Shown: in pieces, positions 1-8,413 of the stretch | Layout of the letters: every line of letters begins with the position of its first letter | How positions within the stretch are numbered: the stretch's first letter is position 1 | NCBI RefSeq assembly: GCF_014108865.1 | Contig: NZ_CP053928.1 | Span: 744,001-808,000 of the forward strand | From: Nocardioides sp. WS12 | GTDB lineage: Bacteria; Actinomycetota; Actinomycetes; Propionibacteriales; Nocardioidaceae | Length of the DNA stretch: 64,000 nt | Direction of reading: 5' to 3' | Notes under the pieces: model-generated | Told to the model about the DNA's origin: nothing | The model's database searches: none | What the model saw: only the letters and a program-made list of their open reading frames with translations | Program-made: the position numbers and the translations under genes

Positions 1-393
1 AACGCCCGCCGGAACGCGGCGGCTGCCGGTCGAGAGTTCCTGTTGACCGGCGACCTCAACGTCGCGCACGACCGCCAGGACGTCGCGAACTGGCGGCGCA
101 GCAACCAGGTCGAGGGTTTCCTCCCCGAGGAGCGGGCGTGGCTGGACAGCCAGCTGACACCGCGCACGCTGGTCGACGTCGTACGTCGGCTGCACCCGGA
201 TGCGGAGGGGCCGTACTCCTGGTGGAGCTGGCTCGGCCGCGCGTACGAGAAGGACGCCGGCTGGCGTATCGACTACCACCTCGCGACGCCCGGACTGGCG
301 CGATCGGCCCGGGCCGCGGTGGTCGACCGCGAGCATCGTGGCACTCGCCTCAGCGACCACGCACCGGTGGTCGTCGACTACGACGTCAGCTGA
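1..393 (+). CDS. xth: Exodeoxyribonuclease III, C-terminal part (5' end outside window)
   Basis: The frame is open from base 1 and gives 130 residues before the stop, so only the C-terminal half of a protein of usually about 260 residues is present. Two AP-endonuclease/ExoIII motifs are visible: GDLNVAH near residue 17 of the fragment (metal and substrate binding) and SDHAPV near the C-terminus (catalytic His). The family acts in DNA base-excision repair, cutting at abasic sites and degrading 3' ends of duplex DNA. The last 8 bases overlap the 3' end of the convergent MFS gene. Start and promoter lie outside the window. Confidence 0.93.
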   Translation, partial: NARRNAAAAGREFLLTGDLNVAHDRQDVANWRRSNQVEGFLPEERAWLDSQLTPRTLVDVVRRLHPDAEGPYSWWSWLGRAYEKDAGWRIDYHLATPGLARSARAAVVDREHRGTRLSDHAPVVVDYDVS

Positions 394-1618
394 AATCGTT
401 CTCGGCCGCGACCGGCACGACCGCGATCGCGAGCAGGGGGAGCAGGCCGGCGAGAGCGAACGTGGCGCCGTACCCCCAGAGCGTGATCGACAGGCCGGCC
501 ACTGGCGGGACCGCGGCGGCGGCAATGTGCTGGGCGGTGTTCTGCATGCCGAGCGCACGGCCGGACCAGAACGGGCCAGCCCGTTCGGCAACGGCGGTGA
601 AGGCCAGGCCGTTGTCGGCGACGGTGATCGCGGACGCCACGACGAGGAGCGCAACGGCCAGGACGGTCACCAGGCCGGAGCCCTCGGGGCCAGCTTGCCC
701 GGCCGCCACCCCCAGCAGCGCCATCGTCAACGCGGCGAGGAGTGCGACCGAACGCATCGGCCGCATCCGGCTGCCGACGACGTCAGACACCCAACCGGCG
801 CCGATCCGGGCCGCGGCACCGGCGACCTGGGTACCGGCGATGACGAGGCCGGCGACGCCGGGGGACCAGTCGAGGTCCTCGACGAGCCAGGTCAGGCCGA
901 AGGTCCAGACGAGGAACTGCGGGACGACGAGCAGCACCGAGGCGCCGTGGACCCGCGCGAGGAACGAGTCGGTGCGATAGGGATTCGCCACGCTCCCGGC
1001 CACGACGGCAGGGCGCGGCGGGTCGATCACGACGAACGCGACGAGCAGGGCGCCCAGGGCAACGGCGCCGGTCGGTACCCACAGCGCCGGGCCGATGCCG
1101 TGCGCGTGCGCGATGACCGCGACGGTGCCGGCGGCCAGGCCGACGCCCAGCGGCTGACCGGTCTGCCGGATGCCCATGGCGAAGCCGCGGCGCTCGGGCG
1201 GGAACCAGCCCACGACGACGCGACCGGACGCAGAGTTGGTGGCGGCAGCACCGATGCCAGCCAGCGCGAGGGCGGCCGCCATGGGCCACGGACCGCCCGC
1301 CATGGTGGCCAGTGCGCCGCCGACAGCAGCGATCACGAGACCGCTGAGCAGAGCGAACCGCTCACCACGGCGGTCGACGACGACGCCCCAGAGGACGAGG
1401 GTGAGCATCATTCCGACCATCGACGCGGACGCGACGAGGCCGGCCTCGGCCAGGCTCATGCCGTGCCCGCCCTCGGAGACCGGGCGGTGCAGTTCGGGGA
1501 TCAGGAACGCCGGCGCCACGACCATCGCGGCCGAAGCGGCCTGCGAACCGGTACCGACCGCGAGCATCGCCCACCGTCGAGCGACGCTGATCTGCTCGGG
1601 TGCGGCGGTCGAGGTCAC
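386..1618 (-). CDS. MFS transporter
   Basis: A 410-residue polytopic membrane protein with the major-facilitator pattern: about 12 hydrophobic segments, the loop 2-3 signature (VVVDRRGERFALL, residues around 78-90), and the segment FAMGIRQTGQPLGVGLAAG in the fifth helix. The family moves small solutes or drugs across the cytoplasmic membrane, usually with protons; the substrate cannot be read from the sequence. The chosen start is GTG at 1618. It is convergent with the xth gene and divergent from the lipoprotein gene that starts at 1719, with 100 bases between them. Confidence 0.9.
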   Translation of the reverse strand: MTSTAAPEQISVARRWAMLAVGTGSQAASAAMVVAPAFLIPELHRPVSEGGHGMSLAEAGLVASASMVGMMLTLVLWGVVVDRRGERFALLSGLVIAAVGGALATMAGGPWPMAAALALAGIGAAATNSASGRVVVGWFPPERRGFAMGIRQTGQPLGVGLAAGTVAVIAHAHGIGPALWVPTGAVALGALLVAFVVIDPPRPAVVAGSVANPYRTDSFLARVHGASVLLVVPQFLVWTFGLTWLVEDLDWSPGVAGLVIAGTQVAGAAARIGAGWVSDVVGSRMRPMRSVALLAALTMALLGVAAGQAGPEGSGLVTVLAVALLVVASAITVADNGLAFTAVAERAGPFWSGRALGMQNTAQHIAAAAVPPVAGLSITLWGYGATFALAGLLPLLAIAVVPVAAENDFS

Positions 1619-1718
1619 GGGTCAAGTGAACGCCCGGACGTCCCCGAGGTGCACATCGATCCGCCCAACCAGCGTTGTGACATCGGTCTCGTGGCGAGGT
1701 CCACCTAGGCTCTGGGCC

Positions 1719-2183
1719 ATGAAGAAGCTTCTGGCCGCGATCGTTGCCTGCTGCTGCGTCAGCCTCACCGGATGCGGCGACGACGAGCCCGCGAAGTCCG
1801 ACGACAAGCCGTCGGAAACGGTCGAGCCCACGCTCACCCGCGACGAGGTCATCAAGCAAGGCGACGCGATCTGCGCGGCCAGCAACGAGAAGATCGACGC
1901 GGCCAACGACAACTTCATCAACCCGGAGGAGCCCACCGAGGCGGAGTTCCGGGTCGCGGTCACTGACGTCGTCATCCCCGAGATCAGGAGTCAGATCACG
2001 GACCTGCGGGCGCTGAAGGCGCCGGCCGACGACGTCGCCACCATCGCGTCGATGCTGGCTGCTCTCGAGACCGACCTGGCCACCCTCGAGACCGACCCGC
2101 TGGCCCTGCTCCAGGACACCACGTTCGCCGAGGCGGACGAGATCGCCCAGGACTACGGCTTCCTGGTCTGCGGCACCGGCTGA
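1719..2183 (+). CDS. Small secreted lipoprotein of unknown function
   Basis: 154 residues. The N-terminus is a lipoprotein signal peptide: MKK, a hydrophobic core, then the lipobox LTGC with the lipidated Cys at residue 19. An acidic, probably disordered stretch (GDDEPAKSDDKPSE) follows, then a predicted helical domain with two Cys (CAAS near residue 53 and CGTG at the C-terminus) that could form a disulfide. A -10-like TAGGCT ends 7 bases before the ATG, so the transcript may be leaderless. I do not recognise the family; similar small lipoproteins are common in Nocardioidaceae. It ends 10 bases before the convergent GH65 gene. Confidence 0.82.
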   Translation: MKKLLAAIVACCCVSLTGCGDDEPAKSDDKPSETVEPTLTRDEVIKQGDAICAASNEKIDAANDNFINPEEPTEAEFRVAVTDVVIPEIRSQITDLRALKAPADDVATIASMLAALETDLATLETDPLALLQDTTFAEADEIAQDYGFLVCGTG

Positions 2184-2193
2184 CGACGAGTGG

Positions 2194-4716
2194 TCACTCG
2201 CCCGTCGGGACGATCGCTGAGATCACCGTTCCGTCGGCCCGCTGGATTCCTGCCGGGTACGGCGGCTCGCCCTCCAGGCGCGGTCCCTGGTGCTTCAACG
2301 GCAGGGTCACCGGCGCACCTGCGCCGACGGTCACCAGTTCCGAGCGCACGGAGAAGGTCACCGGGTCCGAGCCGTCCTCGATGAACAGTTCGAGCTCCTC
2401 GGGGCGGACCGTCACCCGCACGCGGGTGCCGTGCAGGGTCACCCGGTAGACGAGGGACGACCAGTCGTCGGGGAGCCGCGGATCGATCTGCCACTGCTGG
2501 TCACCGGCGGAGGGGCCGATGTCGCGGAATCCGCCGAACCCTGAAACCAGGGCGCTCCACACGCCACCGGTCGAGGCGACATGCACCCCGTCGGCGGTGT
2601 TGTTGTGGCGGTCGTCCAGGTCGACGTACAGGGCAGAGACGAAGTAGCGCAGCGCGAGTTCGTGATAGCCGACCTCGGCCGCGACGATCGACTGCATCAC
2701 CGCGGACAGCGTCGAGTCGCCGGTGGTGATCGGGTCGTAGTAGTCGAAGTCCGCCTTCTTCTGCTCGGGCGTGAACTCCTCGCCCTGCAGGAACAGCGCG
2801 AGCACGACGTCGGCCTGCTTGAGCACCTGGAACCGGTAGATCACCAGCGGGTGGTAGTTCAGCAGCAGCGGCCGCTTCTCCAGCGGCGTGTTCTCGAGGT
2901 CCCACATCTCGCGCTCGAGGAAGTGCCCGTCCTGCGGGTGGATGCCGAGGAACTCGTCGAACGGGATGAACATCCCCTGCGAGCAGTCGGCCCATTCCTG
3001 GGGCTCCTCCGGAGTCAACCCGGTACGACGAACGAGGGCCGCGTGCGCCTCGGGGTCGTCGCGCTCCAGCTCCCACACCGCCCGGGCCGCGCGACGGAGA
3101 TTGAACCGCGCGAGCACGTTCGTGTAGAGGTTGTCGTTGACGACGGTCGTGTACTCGTCGGGCCCGGTGACGCCGTGGATGTGGAACGTGCGCCGCGACT
3201 CGTCGCGCCAGAAGCCCAGATCGGCCCACAGGCGGGCGGTCTCGACAAAGATGTCGACGGCCGCGTTGGCCAGGAATTCCTCGTCACCGGTGGCGCCGAC
3301 GTACTGGCTCAGGGCATAAGCGATGTCCGCATCGATGTGGTACTGCGCGGTGCCGGCGGCGTAGTAGGCCGAGGCCTCGTGGCCGTTGATGGTTCGCCAC
3401 GGGAAGAGCGCGCCCTTCTGGGAGAGCTCGCGGGCGCGGGCGCGTGCGCTGTCGAGCAGCGCGTGCCGGAAGCGCAGGGCGTTCCGGGCGGCCCACGGGA
3501 TCGTGTAGGTGAGGAACGGCATCACGTAGATCTCGGTGTCCCAGAAGTAGTGGCCGCCGTACCCGGAGCCGCTCACTCCCTTGGCGGCGATGCCGCGACC
3601 TTCGGCGCGTGCCGAGGCCTGCAGGATCGAGAAGAGGTTCCACCGGATCGCCTGCTGGATGGCGGGCTGGCCGGGCACCTCGACGTCGGCGCGCTGCCAG
3701 AAGTCCGCGAGCCAGGCCTCCTGCGCGGAGTACTGGTGGGCGATGCCCTCCTCGTGTGTCCGGTCGAGGGTGCGTTCGCAGCGGTCGATCAGCTCGCGCG
3801 GCGGCACCGTCTCGGCGGTGTGGAAGGAGACCACCTTGGTGAGCTTCACGGTGATCCCGGGCTCGGCGGCGACGCGGTAGATCACCTTCGCCATGTCGTC
3901 CTCGGAGTGCACGCTCATCGAGGTGTGGGCGACGGTCTCCAGGGTGTGGTCGGCGACCACACCGATCGTCATGCCGCTCTGGGCCGTGCGGTAGCCGAGC
4001 TTGATCCGCCCGGTGTTCGGGTCGGCGTCGTGCAGGCGGGGGATCAACACCCGGCCCTTGAACGACTCCGCCTTGCGGGGGTCCGCGCCGGCGCCGGCGT
4101 CACCGTCGTTGGACGGGGCCTCGGGCTCGATGTCCTGCCGGTTGATCAGTTGGGAGGAGATCGCCAGCGACGCGCGTTCGTCGAGGAGGGTCACTTCGAA
4201 AGTGAGGACGGCGAGGTGCCGTTGCTCGAGCGGCACCATCCGGGTGCTCCGCACCTGCACCCGCTTGCCGCCCGGGGTGCGCCAGATCAGTTCGCGGGTG
4301 AGGACGCCGGTCCGGAAGTCGAGTGCGCGTTCGTACTCGATGACGTCCGCGGCCGACAGCTGCAAGGGCTCGTCGTCGACGTACAACCGGATCACCTTGG
4401 GATCGGGGACGTTGACGATCGTCTGCCCGATCCGGGCGAAGCCGTAGGCCTCCTCGGCGTGGGAGATCGGCCAGGTCTCGTGGAACCCGTTGATGAAGGT
4501 GCCGTCGAGGTGGGCGTCGCGGCTCTCGGAGTAGTTGCCGCGCAGGCCGAGGTAGCCGTTGCCGACGGTGAAGAGCGACTCGGTGGTGCCGAGGTCGGCG
4601 CCGCAGAAGCGGGTCTCGACGAATCGCCATTCGTCGACGGGGAAGCGAGTGCGGTCGAGCGGGTCGGAGACCGGTGGCGCCTTGTGGGAGGGGCCGGGGC
4701 CGTCGGCGGCGTTCAT
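2194..4716 (-). CDS. Glycoside hydrolase family 65 protein (disaccharide phosphorylase type)
   Basis: 840 residues, normal for GH65. The N-terminal beta-sandwich carries the family hallmark LGTTESLFTVGNGYLGLRGN; the (alpha/alpha)6 catalytic barrel contains GYGGHYFWDTEIYVMPF and GPDEYT, whose Glu (about residue 520) is the general acid of the family. GH65 enzymes phosphorolyse or hydrolyse alpha-linked glucosides such as trehalose, maltose, kojibiose or trehalose 6-phosphate in the cytoplasm. The start is the ATG at 4716, preceded by GGAGG and overlapping the upstream HAD stop as TGATG. The adjacent beta-phosphoglucomutase-like gene fits a pathway in which released beta-glucose 1-phosphate becomes glucose 6-phosphate. 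The exact disaccharide is not determined. Confidence 0.93.
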   Translation of the reverse strand: MNAADGPGPSHKAPPVSDPLDRTRFPVDEWRFVETRFCGADLGTTESLFTVGNGYLGLRGNYSESRDAHLDGTFINGFHETWPISHAEEAYGFARIGQTIVNVPDPKVIRLYVDDEPLQLSAADVIEYERALDFRTGVLTRELIWRTPGGKRVQVRSTRMVPLEQRHLAVLTFEVTLLDERASLAISSQLINRQDIEPEAPSNDGDAGAGADPRKAESFKGRVLIPRLHDADPNTGRIKLGYRTAQSGMTIGVVADHTLETVAHTSMSVHSEDDMAKVIYRVAAEPGITVKLTKVVSFHTAETVPPRELIDRCERTLDRTHEEGIAHQYSAQEAWLADFWQRADVEVPGQPAIQQAIRWNLFSILQASARAEGRGIAAKGVSGSGYGGHYFWDTEIYVMPFLTYTIPWAARNALRFRHALLDSARARARELSQKGALFPWRTINGHEASAYYAAGTAQYHIDADIAYALSQYVGATGDEEFLANAAVDIFVETARLWADLGFWRDESRRTFHIHGVTGPDEYTTVVNDNLYTNVLARFNLRRAARAVWELERDDPEAHAALVRRTGLTPEEPQEWADCSQGMFIPFDEFLGIHPQDGHFLEREMWDLENTPLEKRPLLLNYHPLVIYRFQVLKQADVVLALFLQGEEFTPEQKKADFDYYDPITTGDSTLSAVMQSIVAAEVGYHELALRYFVSALYVDLDDRHNNTADGVHVASTGGVWSALVSGFGGFRDIGPSAGDQQWQIDPRLPDDWSSLVYRVTLHGTRVRVTVRPEELELFIEDGSDPVTFSVRSELVTVGAGAPVTLPLKHQGPRLEGEPPYPAGIQRADGTVISAIVPTGE

Positions 4717-5465
4717 CAGGACTCCTCCAGCAACTGGTCGAGATCGGTGACGACGAGGTCCGCGCCGGCCTCGACCAGGGCGTCCGGCCCAGCGCCGCGG
4801 TCGACGCCGATCACGAGTCCGAAGGCGCCCGCGCGTCCCGCGGCCACACCGCTGGTGGCGTCCTCGAGCACGACCGACCGCGCATCGGTGGCACCGAAGT
4901 GGGCGGCGGCGTAGGAGAAGGTGTCGGGTGCTGGTTTGCCCGGCAGGCCCAGTTCGGCGGCCAGCCCGCCGTGGACGATGATCCCGAAGTAGTCGGTCAG
5001 TCCCGCGGCAGCGAGCACGGCCGGTGCATTGCGGGACGACGACACGATCGCCATCGGCTTGCCCCGTCGGTGCAGGTCCTCGACGAGGGCGACCGATCCC
5101 GGATAGGCGACGACGCCATCGGTGGCCAGCACCTCGGAGAAGACGTCGTTCTTGCGGTTGCCCAGGCCGCACACGGTGTGCGCGCTGGGCGGGTCCTTGG
5201 GCGAGCCCTCGGGAAGCGTGATGCCGCGGGACGCCAGGAAGGCCCGCACGCCGTCGTACCGCGGCTTGCCGTCGACGTGGTCGAAGTAGTCCTGCTCCGT
5301 GTACGGCGGATAGGCGATGCCGTCCGTCGCGGACTGCTCGACGAGGAAGGCGCTGAACATCGCCGCCCACGCGTGCATGTGCACCTCGGCGGTCGGTGTC
5401 ACCACCCCGTCGAGGTCGAAGAGCACGGCGTCCCAGTCATCCCAGCGCACGGTGTGATCAGCCAC
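4716..5465 (-). CDS. HAD-superfamily beta-phosphoglucomutase-like hydrolase
   Basis: 249 residues with the HAD motif I FDLDGVV (nucleophile Asp17, acid/base Asp19), a helical cap typical of subclass IA, motif II SSSRN near residue 142, and the motif IV area LEDATSGVAAG near residue 200. Members next to GH65 genes convert beta-glucose 1-phosphate to glucose 6-phosphate; some related enzymes are plain phosphatases. The stop codon overlaps the GH65 start, so the two genes are translationally coupled. ATG start at 5465. The function as a mutase is inferred from the neighbour; the family assignment is direct. Confidence 0.9.
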   Translation of the reverse strand: MADHTVRWDDWDAVLFDLDGVVTPTAEVHMHAWAAMFSAFLVEQSATDGIAYPPYTEQDYFDHVDGKPRYDGVRAFLASRGITLPEGSPKDPPSAHTVCGLGNRKNDVFSEVLATDGVVAYPGSVALVEDLHRRGKPMAIVSSSRNAPAVLAAAGLTDYFGIIVHGGLAAELGLPGKPAPDTFSYAAAHFGATDARSVVLEDATSGVAAGRAGAFGLVIGVDRGAGPDALVEAGADLVVTDLDQLLEES

Positions 5466-5538
5466 CCGGTCAGGCTAGCCGCCAGCGCCGAGCACATCGG
5501 TTTCGCGCGTGTCACGAATCGTCTGGTGGAATGGAGCC

Positions 5539-6894
5539 ATGCGTCGTCTCCCCCTCGTCGGTCCCGTGATCGGGCCGGTGTTCGACCCCATCTTCGGACC
5601 GCTCAAGCAGCGCGTCGGCATCTGGCTCCTGAACCGCACCATGCGCAACGGCATCGACCTGCGCAAACTGCGCTTCCTGCCCGACTCCGTGACCCTGCCG
5701 CTCAAGCGCGACGGCCTCGACCCGTTGCCTGCGTTGATGGACGTCCAGGCCGAGGCTCCGGTCAAGAAGCTCGCCGACATGTTCGGTAAGACCGTCTGGC
5801 TGGTCAGCGGGTACGACGAAGCCCGCGATGTCCTCGCCGGGGACGCGGCGTCGTGGTCCAACGACCTCGGCCAGTTCGTCTCCCAGGAGGGCAAGTCCGA
5901 CGAGGAGCAGATCGGCGGCCTCGGCATGATCGACCCGCCGCTGCACACGCAGTTGCGGAAGTACCTCACCCCCGAGTTCACGATGCGCCGCCTCGCGCGC
6001 CTGCAGCCCGGCATCGAAACGATCGTCACGCAGCGCCTGGATGCGATGGCCGCGGCCGGAGCCAACGGTCAGTCCGTTGACATGGTGCAGGAGTTCGCGT
6101 TCGCCGTACCGTTCGACGTCATCTGCGACCTGCTCGGCCTGCCGGTCGACGACCGGTCGCGGTTCCTCGAGCTCGGCGTCGCGCGCTTCGACCTGACCGA
6201 GGGGGGAGCGGGTGCGTTCGGCGCGGCCGCCCACACCCGTGAGTTCCTGATCAACGCGGTGCGTGAGCAGCGCAAGAACCCCGGTGACGGCCTGATCGGT
6301 GCACTCCTCAAGGAGCACGGCGACGAACTCGACGACGTCACCCTCGGCGGCATTGCCGACGGCGTCTTCCTCGGCGGCTACGAGACCTCGGCCAGCATGC
6401 TCGCCCTGGGCACGTACCTGATCGCGACCACTCCCGAGGCCGGCCGGATGCTCCGTTCGGACCCCGACTCGGTCGACCGGGTCGTGGAGGAGCTGCTCCG
6501 CCACCTGTGTGTCGTCCAGCTCGCCTTCCTGCGGTTCGCGAAGACCGACGTCGTCGTCGGCGGCGTGAAGATCAAGGCCGGCGACGCGGTGGGCGTCTCG
6601 CTGCTCGCCGCCAACCGCGACCCGAAGCTCGGCGAAGGCCTCGGCGACTTCGACCCGACCCGCGAACCCACCCGCCACCTGGCCTTCGGCTGGGGCATGC
6701 ACCGCTGCGTCGGGGCCGAACTGGCCCGGATGGAGCTGCGCACCTCGCTGCGGATGCTCGCCGAGCGCTTCCCCGACCTGAGCATGGCCGCGGACATCTC
6801 CGCCCTGGAGTTCCGCAAGCTCTCGGCCGTGTACGGCGTCGAGGCGCTGCCGGTCCACCTCAACGGCAGTGACCGGGAGTCCGTCACCGCCTGA
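5539..6894 (+). CDS. Cytochrome P450
   Basis: 451 residues, a typical soluble bacterial P450. Visible motifs: GGYETS in the I helix (oxygen activation), ExxR as E318-L-L-R321 in the K helix, and the heme loop FGWGMHRCVGAE with Cys390 as the iron ligand. It would hydroxylate a hydrophobic substrate using electrons from a ferredoxin; no ferredoxin or reductase gene lies beside it. The start is the ATG at 5539; an in-frame GTG at 5509 would add ten residues. The next gene is the TetR regulator 75 bases downstream, but the operator between them implies a separate transcript. Confidence 0.95.
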   Translation: MRRLPLVGPVIGPVFDPIFGPLKQRVGIWLLNRTMRNGIDLRKLRFLPDSVTLPLKRDGLDPLPALMDVQAEAPVKKLADMFGKTVWLVSGYDEARDVLAGDAASWSNDLGQFVSQEGKSDEEQIGGLGMIDPPLHTQLRKYLTPEFTMRRLARLQPGIETIVTQRLDAMAAAGANGQSVDMVQEFAFAVPFDVICDLLGLPVDDRSRFLELGVARFDLTEGGAGAFGAAAHTREFLINAVREQRKNPGDGLIGALLKEHGDELDDVTLGGIADGVFLGGYETSASMLALGTYLIATTPEAGRMLRSDPDSVDRVVEELLRHLCVVQLAFLRFAKTDVVVGGVKIKAGDAVGVSLLAANRDPKLGEGLGDFDPTREPTRHLAFGWGMHRCVGAELARMELRTSLRMLAERFPDLSMAADISALEFRKLSAVYGVEALPVHLNGSDRESVTA

Positions 6895-6919
6895 TCGCCA
6901 GCCGGTCGTGGGGACGTAA

Positions 6920-6945
6920 ACAAACAGTCATGCTTGACTGTTTGT
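6920..6945. promoter_or_regulatory. Perfect inverted repeat, probable TetR operator
   Basis: ACAAACAGTCA is followed, after the spacer TGCT, by its exact reverse complement: two 11-base arms over 26 bases. It is AT-rich within GC-rich DNA and lies 23 bases before the TetR start. It overlaps a -35-like TTGACT (6934-6939) that is 17 bases from a -10-like CATGCT (6957-6962), whose expected transcription start falls on the GTG at 6969, so the transcript could be leaderless. Autoregulation and control of the downstream operon are inferred. Confidence 0.75.
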
Positions 6946-6968
6946 GAGTTGGGGTCCATGCTGGCCTG

Positions 6969-7619
6969 GTGTCGACCCCTGCCGTGACTCGTGTGCCCCA
7001 GGAGGAGCGCACGCGCGCCATGCGGCAGCGGCTGATGGAAGCCACCGTCGACCTCCTCGTCGAGAAGGGCTTCGGCGGTACGACGACCACGCTCGTCTCC
7101 GAGCGGGCCGGCGTCAGCAGGGGTGCCCAACTGCACCACTTCCCGACCAAGAACGACCTCGTCGTCGCGGCGGTCTCCCACCTCACCGAGATCCGCGGCG
7201 AGGAACTGGCTGCGGCAGCGGCACAACTGCCCCGTGGCAAGAACCGCACCCGCGCCGTCGTCGAGATGCTCGGGGAGCACTTCGCGTCGCCGGTCTTCGC
7301 AGCCGCCCTCGAACTGTGGGTCGCGGCGCGCACCGATGCCGCGCTGCTCGAAGCCGTCGGACCGCTCGAGGAGCGGGTCGGCCGCGAGACGCACCGGCTG
7401 ACGGTGCAGCTGCTCGACGTCGACGAGGCCGCGCCCCGGGTGCGCGAACTCGTCCAGGCGACCCTGGACCTCGTCCGTGGTCTGGGCCTGGCCAACACGC
7501 TCGGTGACGACGCCCGTCGTCGTCGCCGGATCCTCACCGAATGGGCGCGCACGCTCGACGAATCGCTGGGTTTCGAGGCTCGCTCCGCTCGCACCTCAAC
7601 CACCGGGAGAAAAACATGA
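6969..7619 (+). CDS. TetR family regulator of the acyl-CoA operon
   Basis: 216 residues. The N-terminal HTH (about residues 18-64) reads RLMEATVDLLVEKGFGGTTT and SRGAQLHHFPTKNDLV, the TetR pattern; the rest is a ligand-binding helical domain. The start is GTG at 6969. The stop overlaps the next gene as ATGA, so it leads the catabolic operon. The last 16 residues, FEARSARTSTTG and neighbours, are encoded by a copy of the dispersed palindromic repeat (7570-7607), not by TetR-like sequence, so the natural C-terminus appears to have been replaced. The inducer is unknown; an acyl-CoA intermediate would be usual. Confidence 0.92.
   Translation: MSTPAVTRVPQEERTRAMRQRLMEATVDLLVEKGFGGTTTTLVSERAGVSRGAQLHHFPTKNDLVVAAVSHLTEIRGEELAAAAAQLPRGKNRTRAVVEMLGEHFASPVFAAALELWVAARTDAALLEAVGPLEERVGRETHRLTVQLLDVDEAAPRVRELVQATLDLVRGLGLANTLGDDARRRRRILTEWARTLDESLGFEARSARTSTTGRKT
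7570..7607 (-). repeat. Dispersed palindromic repeat, copy 1 (inside TetR gene)
   Basis: One arm of the dispersed family with core CGCACCTCAACCACC (reverse of GGTGGTTGAGGTGCG). Here it is read in frame as the C-terminus of the TetR protein and ends 8 bases before the start codon of the next gene. Other copies are at 16537-16627, 25752-25846, 33672-33816 and 61529-61580. Confidence 0.9.
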
Positions 7620-8413
7620 CTGTCCTGGACGGCGTGATCGCCGACCTCACCGCCGAGGGGGACCAGCTCCGCGCCGCGGTCGCGGGTCTCGACGCCGACG
7701 GCTGGACCACGTTCACTCCCGCCGAGGGGTGGACCGTCGCAACCACGATCGGCCACCTGCTCTGGACCGACGAGGTGGCCGTGCTGGCTGCCGGTGCGTT
7801 GACCGACGAGGGCAAGCAGGCCTGGGACGCCGTCGTACTCCAGGCGATCGACGACCCGACCGGGTTCGTCGACAAGGGCGCGTTGGAGCTCGGTGCCCTC
7901 GCACCGAACGACCTGTTGGCCCGCTGGGACGCCGGCCGGGTCGCACTTCCCGAGGCGCTGCGCGCCCACCCCGACGGCGCGAAGATGCCGTGGTTCGGTC
8001 CGCCGATGTCGCCCACCTCGATGGCGACCGCCCGATTCATGGAGACCTGGGCGCACGCACTCGATGTGTATGAAGCCCTGGCGCTCGCCCCGGAGGTGAC
8101 CGATCGGATCCGCCACGTCGCCCACATCGGCGTCCGCACCCGCAACTACTCCTTCATCAACAACGAACTCCCGGCGCCGACCGACGAGTTCCGCATTGAG
8201 CTGACCGCGCCGAGCGGCGAGCTCTGGACGTGGGGCGCGGAGGACGCGCCCCAGAGTGTGCGCGGCTCCGCGTACGACTTCTGCCAGCTCGTCACGCAGC
8301 GCATCCACCGCGACAACACGGACCTGGTCACCGTCGGCACCGACGCCGAGAAGTGGCTGACCATCGCGCAAGCCTTCGCCGGTCCCGCCGGCGGCGGAAG
8401 GGACCCGAAGTGA
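7616..8413 (+). CDS. TIGR03084-type DinB/mycothiol-dependent maleylpyruvate isomerase-like protein
   Basis: 265 residues. The N-terminal four-helix bundle shows the DinB/MDMPI pattern: residues around 33-55 read TPAEGWTVATTIGHLLWTD, with a His in the position used for metal binding, and a second His lies at ARFMETWAHALDV near residue 146. The C-terminal part is the small domain found in the actinobacterial TIGR03084 group. These proteins are thought to be mycothiol-linked enzymes; no reaction is established for this group. ATG start overlapping the TetR stop (ATGA); the end overlaps the AtuA-like start (GTGA), so all three are coupled. Confidence 0.85.
   Translation: MTVLDGVIADLTAEGDQLRAAVAGLDADGWTTFTPAEGWTVATTIGHLLWTDEVAVLAAGALTDEGKQAWDAVVLQAIDDPTGFVDKGALELGALAPNDLLARWDAGRVALPEALRAHPDGAKMPWFGPPMSPTSMATARFMETWAHALDVYEALALAPEVTDRIRHVAHIGVRTRNYSFINNELPAPTDEFRIELTAPSGELWTWGAEDAPQSVRGSAYDFCQLVTQRIHRDNTDLVTVGTDAEKWLTIAQAFAGPAGGGRDPK

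Noticed and set aside
200..1708. 502-codon plus-strand frame opposite the first MFS gene
   Set aside because: Antisense shadow of an MFS gene with good membrane helices; the product is Arg/Asp/Gly-rich.
2581..4914. Long plus-strand frame opposite the GH65 gene
   Set aside because: Antisense shadow of a conserved enzyme; the residues are Val/Gly/Arg/Asp-rich without motifs.
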